The position numbers and the translations under genes are program-made. This document shows positions 60,664 through 64,000 of a stretch of DNA of 64,000 nucleotides, piece by piece. A model generated the notes under the pieces. It saw only the letters and a program-made list of their open reading frames with translations. It did no database searches and was not told where the DNA came from. The number at the start of each line of letters is the position of its first letter. Position 1 is the first letter of the stretch. This DNA is from Candidatus Peregrinibacteria bacterium CG10_big_fil_rev_8_21_14_0_10_36_19. Lineage in GTDB: Bacteria; Patescibacteriota; Gracilibacteria; UBA1369; LOWO2-01-FULL-3. The DNA lies in assembly GCA_002772535.1 (NCBI GenBank), contig PFDP01000014.1, forward strand, positions 165,481 to 229,480, in the 5' to 3' direction.

Positions 60664-61622
60664 TGAAAGCAGTAATCCTAGCAGGCGGTGGGGGAACAAG
60701 ACTATGGCCATTTTCAACAGAAGAAAAACCAAAACAATTTCTAAAACTCTTTTCTAATAAAACCCTAATTGAAGAGACCATAGAAAGATTAGATTTTTTG
60801 CAAAAAAGCGATATTTACATTTCTATCAATAAAAATCACCTATCACTTACAGAAAAAATTTGTGAAAATTTAAAAATTCCAACATCAAACATTATAACCG
60901 AACCAGACAAACGAGACACCGCCTCAGCTATAGGATACGCAGCAGCAATCATTGAAAAAAATCACCCAGGAGAAGTAATGGCGCTTATTTCTGCAGATCA
61001 CTACATTGGAAATAAAGAAGAATTTCAAAAAAAATTACAAAAAGCAGTACAGATTGCAAATAACGAAAACACCTTAAACATAGTAGAAGTTATAGCAAAA
61101 ACCCCTAATACAAATTTTGGTTACGTAAAACTTGGCAAACAAATAGATGAAGACACCTACGAAATTGATAAATTTACGGAAAAACCAGATTTAAAAACAG
61201 CAGAGGAATTTTTAGAATCAGGCAATTACCTTTGGAACACAGGAATGTATGTATGGAAAGCGTCTGTACTACTTGAGCAGTATAAAAAATTAAAACCAGA
61301 AACCTACACAAAACTAACAGAAATAGTCGAAAATCCAGAAAAAACAGAAGAAATATACCCAACTTTAGAAAAAATCTCTATCGATTACGCCATTATGGAA
61401 CGAGTTGATCCAAAAAAGATTCGTATCATCAAAGCTGACATAGACTGGATGGACATTGGCAATTGGCACACTCTATACGATATATTAAAAAACCAAAACA
61501 CAACCGGCGATGTTCATATCGTTTCAGCACAAGAAATGAATCAAAAAAAGCACGAAAAACATCAAGCAGATGACATAACAATATGCATTGACAATAATCA
61601 GGCCTATTTGACTAAAACATAA
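60663..61622 (+). CDS. manC: Mannose-1-phosphate guanylyltransferase
   Basis: ManC makes GDP-mannose from GTP and mannose-1-phosphate. The 319 residues start with the signature VILAGGGGTRLWPFSTEEKPKQFL, have ISADHYIG and FTEKPDLKTAEEFL, and WNTGMYVWKAS. It has only the nucleotidyltransferase part; the isomerase (cupin) half of bifunctional enzymes is missing and may be supplied by the cupin gene 0.9 kb downstream. GDP-mannose would feed glycosyltransferases such as those at 14-19 kb. Confidence 0.94.
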   Translation: MKAVILAGGGGTRLWPFSTEEKPKQFLKLFSNKTLIEETIERLDFLQKSDIYISINKNHLSLTEKICENLKIPTSNIITEPDKRDTASAIGYAAAIIEKNHPGEVMALISADHYIGNKEEFQKKLQKAVQIANNENTLNIVEVIAKTPNTNFGYVKLGKQIDEDTYEIDKFTEKPDLKTAEEFLESGNYLWNTGMYVWKASVLLEQYKKLKPETYTKLTEIVENPEKTEEIYPTLEKISIDYAIMERVDPKKIRIIKADIDWMDIGNWHTLYDILKNQNTTGDVHIVSAQEMNQKKHEKHQADDITICIDNNQAYLTKT

Positions 61623-61658
61623 ATATATTGTATAATATGAAAAATAAAAACAAAATAA

Positions 61659-62459
61659 ATGAAGGGCCTTCCTATAATCATAAGTGCACCACACGCAAAA
61701 AGCACTATTGAAGACAAAGAAATCCGTAATCGAATAAAACTTAGTGATTACGAGATTTGGAAATGCTCAGATCCCTTTACTGGACAACTAACAGAATTTA
61801 CAAGCGCATCATATAAAATAGTTGGAAAAACACACAGACTTGTATGTGATCTAAACAGAGCCCCAAATGAACAAGCCTTCCATAAGTTTGATTTTTTTCA
61901 CCGCAAAGTTTTTAACCATAAGCAAGGATTTAACAAAAAAGAAAAAAAAGATATCTTAAAAAATCACTGGCTACCCTATCACGACCAAATAGCAACAAAA
62001 ATACTAGAGCTAGATTCAAAAAAACCACCAGCAATCTTAGTTGTAGAATATCATAACACATCTGGCGACCACCCTCTCAACAAGTCAAAACAATACATGC
62101 CCTCAATAATACTTTCAAACCTAGGAACACCAAAAACAGGAGGCAAAGGCAAAGAAAAAAACACACCATCTTTACCAGGGCCACAAATGCAATTTCTCAA
62201 AAAAACTATTCAAGAAGAATTAAACCTATCAGTCAAAATAAACGAAATATTCCAAGGCGGATACAATACAAAGTGGATCAGCCAATTACACAAAAAACTT
62301 AAAACAAACGCAAAAGTGTATGCAGTTCAAATAGAGTACAATTTAGACATCATATATAACCCAATAAGCAAGCGCAGAGATAAAAAAGCGATGCAAATAA
62401 TGCAAACGGCACTAAACAAAGCCATAGTAAAACTCTACAACTCCCTTGCAAACAATTAA
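61659..62459 (+). CDS. N-formylglutamate amidohydrolase-family protein
   Basis: A 266-residue protein that fits the FGase fold (zinc amidohydrolase family): PIIISAPHAKS with a possible metal His, KLSDYEIWKCSDPFTGQL, HRLVCDLNRAPNE and ILVVEYHNTSGDHPL. The natural substrate is uncertain; histidine-degradation genes are absent, and the sugar-nucleotide neighbours suggest a cell-envelope or peptidase-like role (inference). A TATAAT (61631-61636) lies about 22 bp before the ATG. Confidence 0.7.
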   Translation: MKGLPIIISAPHAKSTIEDKEIRNRIKLSDYEIWKCSDPFTGQLTEFTSASYKIVGKTHRLVCDLNRAPNEQAFHKFDFFHRKVFNHKQGFNKKEKKDILKNHWLPYHDQIATKILELDSKKPPAILVVEYHNTSGDHPLNKSKQYMPSIILSNLGTPKTGGKGKEKNTPSLPGPQMQFLKKTIQEELNLSVKINEIFQGGYNTKWISQLHKKLKTNAKVYAVQIEYNLDIIYNPISKRRDKKAMQIMQTALNKAIVKLYNSLANN

Positions 62460-62495
62460 AGTAAATCTCTTTCAAAATACGTCAAATTCGAGTAT

Positions 62496-62520
62496 ATTAC
62501 CGGCAATAATAACCGGAAAT
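62496..62520 (+). promoter_or_regulatory. Dyad between promoter and start of the cupin gene
   Basis: ATTACCGG (62496-62503) and CCGGAAAT (62513-62520), near-perfect inverted arms with a 9-nt loop, directly before the ATG and overlapping a TATATT hexamer (62493-62498). Possible operator or translation-start hairpin. Confidence 0.4.
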
Positions 62521-62521
62521 A

Positions 62522-62929
62522 ATGTTAAACGACGAAGAAGTACAGATAAAACTAAAACCTTGGGGCAAGGAGGTTTGGTTTGCACATACAGAAAAGTATG
62601 CTGGAAAAATACTTCATATAACAAAAGGCCATCGCTATAGCCTGCAATATCACGAAAAAAAACGTGAAACACAATTCATATATAGCGGAAAAGTTAAACT
62701 TATCTACGGTACAAGCCAGGACAATTTGCAAGAGAAAATCTTAAATTCTGGTGACAAAATAGAAGTACATCCATATACTATCCACCGCTTAGAAGCATTG
62801 GAAGATAGTCAGGTATTTGAAGTATCAACACCAGAGCTAGATGATGTCGTAAAACTAGAAGACGACTACGGACGCTCAGGAAAAGGTAACGACGAAAACC
62901 TAGACATAAAATTACATAACCAAAAATAA
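62522..62929 (+). CDS. Cupin, mannose-6-phosphate isomerase type II-like
   Basis: A 135-residue single cupin domain: KPWGKEVWFAHTEKYAGK, ITKGHRYSLQYHEKKRET with metal-binding His, FIYSGKVKLIYG, and PYTIHRLEALEDSQVFEVSTPELDDVV with the last His. This matches the isomerase half of bifunctional mannose-1-phosphate guanylyltransferases. With manC it would restore the fructose-6-P to mannose-6-P and GDP-mannose functions, though phosphomannomutase is not seen. secD follows after 1 bp. Confidence 0.85.
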   Translation: MLNDEEVQIKLKPWGKEVWFAHTEKYAGKILHITKGHRYSLQYHEKKRETQFIYSGKVKLIYGTSQDNLQEKILNSGDKIEVHPYTIHRLEALEDSQVFEVSTPELDDVVKLEDDYGRSGKGNDENLDIKLHNQK

Positions 62930-62930
62930 G

Positions 62931-64000
62931 ATGAAAAATTTCTTTTCATGGAAAAACATCCTAATACTGCTAATTGCAGCAACACTGGGAGTTTACGATC
63001 TACCAACATCAATTCAAGAATCTTTACCTCTACCACAAAGTTTTAAAGATGCAAAAATCCAATTAGGCCTAGACCTACAAGGAGGTTCACAACTTGACTA
63101 CAAGCTGGATCTAAGAAAAGTACCTCAAGCTGATCAAGCATCAATCATTGAGGGTGTAAGAGAAGTGCTTGAAAAGCGTGTAAACGGACTCGGAGTAGCT
63201 GAACCAAACATTTACATCTCAAATGTTGCAGATGAAACTCACATCATTGTAGAACTTGCAGAAACGGCAAATATAACACAAGAGGACATCAAAACATACC
63301 TAGGTGGAGACAAAACAATAGAAACACTTACAGATGATGAAAAAAAACTTGTAAGTCTTGAAAAAGCAAAAGCAACAGTAGGAAAAACAATCCAATTAGA
63401 ATTCAAAGAACAAAAAGCAGAATTAGACCCAGAAGAATCAAAGAAAATTAAAGAACAAGCAGAACAAGCACTAAGCAAAATAAATAACGGATCATCTTTC
63501 TCAGTAATAGGACAAGAAGAGCAACAAGCTAATCCAGGAAAAGTAACATACGAAACTTCAGAATATGTTTTCGAAAGTGACCTCAAACCATCAATAAAAG
63601 ATGCAATCACTAAGCTAGAAAAAAACGCTTACACTAAAAATCTAATTGAAGTAACTGGAGATTTTGTTCTTACAGAAAGTGGAGAAGTAAAACAAGATAC
63701 AAGCCTTTCACTATTCAAACTCCTAGATAAAAAGGAAGAGCTAAAAAGCAATAAAGAGGTTGCAACAAGCCACATCCTAATAGCTTGGAAGGGGTCAGAA
63801 GGTGCAAACGACAAAACAACTAGAACAAAAGAAGAAGCTCTAGAATTAGCTAAAGAACTAAAAGTAAAACTACTAGCCGGTGAAGAATTTGGAAAATTAG
63901 CCAAAGAATACTCAGATGACGCCAGCAATAAAGACCAAAACGGAACTCTAGCAGAACCAGTAACTGGTGCTGGAACATATGTATACGAATACGAACAAGC
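62931..64000 (+). CDS. secD: SecD with inserted parvulin-type PPIase domains (3' end outside window)
   Basis: The open frame runs from ATG 62931 to the window edge (356 codons). It begins with a membrane helix (9-22) and the SecD signature IQLGLDLQGGSQLDYKL, followed by VLEKRVNGLGVAEPNIYI of the P1 domain. SecD aids protein export through SecYEG from the periplasmic side. From about residue 130 the sequence departs from SecD: residues 145-240 look like a partial parvulin domain, and from about 280 VATSHILIAWKG ... EALELAKELKVKLLAGEEFGKLAKEYSDD is a clear PpiC rotamase. Such an insertion is unusual. Confidence 0.85.
   Translation, partial: MKNFFSWKNILILLIAATLGVYDLPTSIQESLPLPQSFKDAKIQLGLDLQGGSQLDYKLDLRKVPQADQASIIEGVREVLEKRVNGLGVAEPNIYISNVADETHIIVELAETANITQEDIKTYLGGDKTIETLTDDEKKLVSLEKAKATVGKTIQLEFKEQKAELDPEESKKIKEQAEQALSKINNGSSFSVIGQEEQQANPGKVTYETSEYVFESDLKPSIKDAITKLEKNAYTKNLIEVTGDFVLTESGEVKQDTSLSLFKLLDKKEELKSNKEVATSHILIAWKGSEGANDKTTRTKEEALELAKELKVKLLAGEEFGKLAKEYSDDASNKDQNGTLAEPVTGAGTYVYEYEQ

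Overview
The window comes from an AT-rich bacterial chromosome that looks like a member of the Candidate Phyla Radiation (Patescibacteria). Reasons: very compact gene packing with overlapping ORFs, an almost complete lack of Shine-Dalgarno sites, small membrane proteins of a CPR type, and streamlined or zinc-ligand-less versions of household enzymes. UGA is used as an ordinary stop (for example in the MFS gene, nadB and both kinases), so it is not one of the UGA=Gly lineages. The presence of aroB, aroA, aroK, aroC and nadB fits the biosynthetically richer Peregrinibacteria/Gracilibacteria side better than the most reduced groups; this placement is inference.

Layout. 1-5.5 kb: an rRNA locus on the minus strand, broken into separately promoted units (16S; tRNA-Ala-tRNA-Ile; a small membrane protein gene; 23S, truncated at the window edge), with a receiver-domain gene inserted on the opposite strand. 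5.6-12.7 kb: clpP, a RimK-like ligase, a lipoprotein, tRNA-Cys, a small membrane protein, a flavin reductase, tRNA-Leu, a lysozyme/SGNH protein and a MscS channel. 12.7-18 kb (minus): a frameshifted purine nucleoside phosphorylase, a glycosyltransferase-pyruvyltransferase fusion, a foldback element between 45-bp direct repeats, tRNA-Lys and a DUF4153-like protein. 18-27.7 kb (plus): a glycosyltransferase, radA with an apparent operator, then aroB-aroA-MFS-aroK, trhO and nadB. 27.7-36 kb (minus): two kinases sharing an identical 95-bp tail, prfA, prmC, rpsU, gyrB and a large FecR-like membrane protein. 36-45 kb: a 1496-residue STAND ATPase, a small membrane protein with a repeated peptide, an SLH-like S41 protease and a VirB4-like ATPase. 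45.0-45.6 kb: no protein gene but a roughly 400-nt structured RNA candidate on the minus strand. 45.6-64 kb (plus): gyrA, a calcium-repeat surface protein, bL31, aroC, tgt, ruvA, an M24 peptidase, glmS, pyk, ruvC, a TPR protein, prepilin peptidase, a GDP-mannose gene pair around an FGase-family gene, and the start of a SecD with inserted parvulin domains.

How the genes connect. Ribosome and translation functions cluster (rRNAs, five tRNAs, rpsU-prmC-prfA, rpmE, tgt, trhO). The shikimate route is mostly covered (aroB, aroA, aroK, aroC). A cell-surface theme runs through the window: pyruvyltransferase fusion, SLH-like protease, thrombospondin-3 repeat protein, prepilin peptidase, GDP-mannose genes and secD. 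DNA topology and repair are covered by gyrA, gyrB, radA, ruvA and ruvC.

The most notable regulatory feature is a recurring promoter architecture: TTGnnn, 16-18 bp, TAtAaT-like hexamer, then only 6-8 bp to the ATG. mRNAs of many genes are therefore probably leaderless. This architecture also corrects several start codons (2907, 12657, 15848, 29610, 36094, 51607). The striking exception is rpsU, which has a real leader and the only long Shine-Dalgarno sequence in the window. All functional calls are from reading the sequence; no database search was run.
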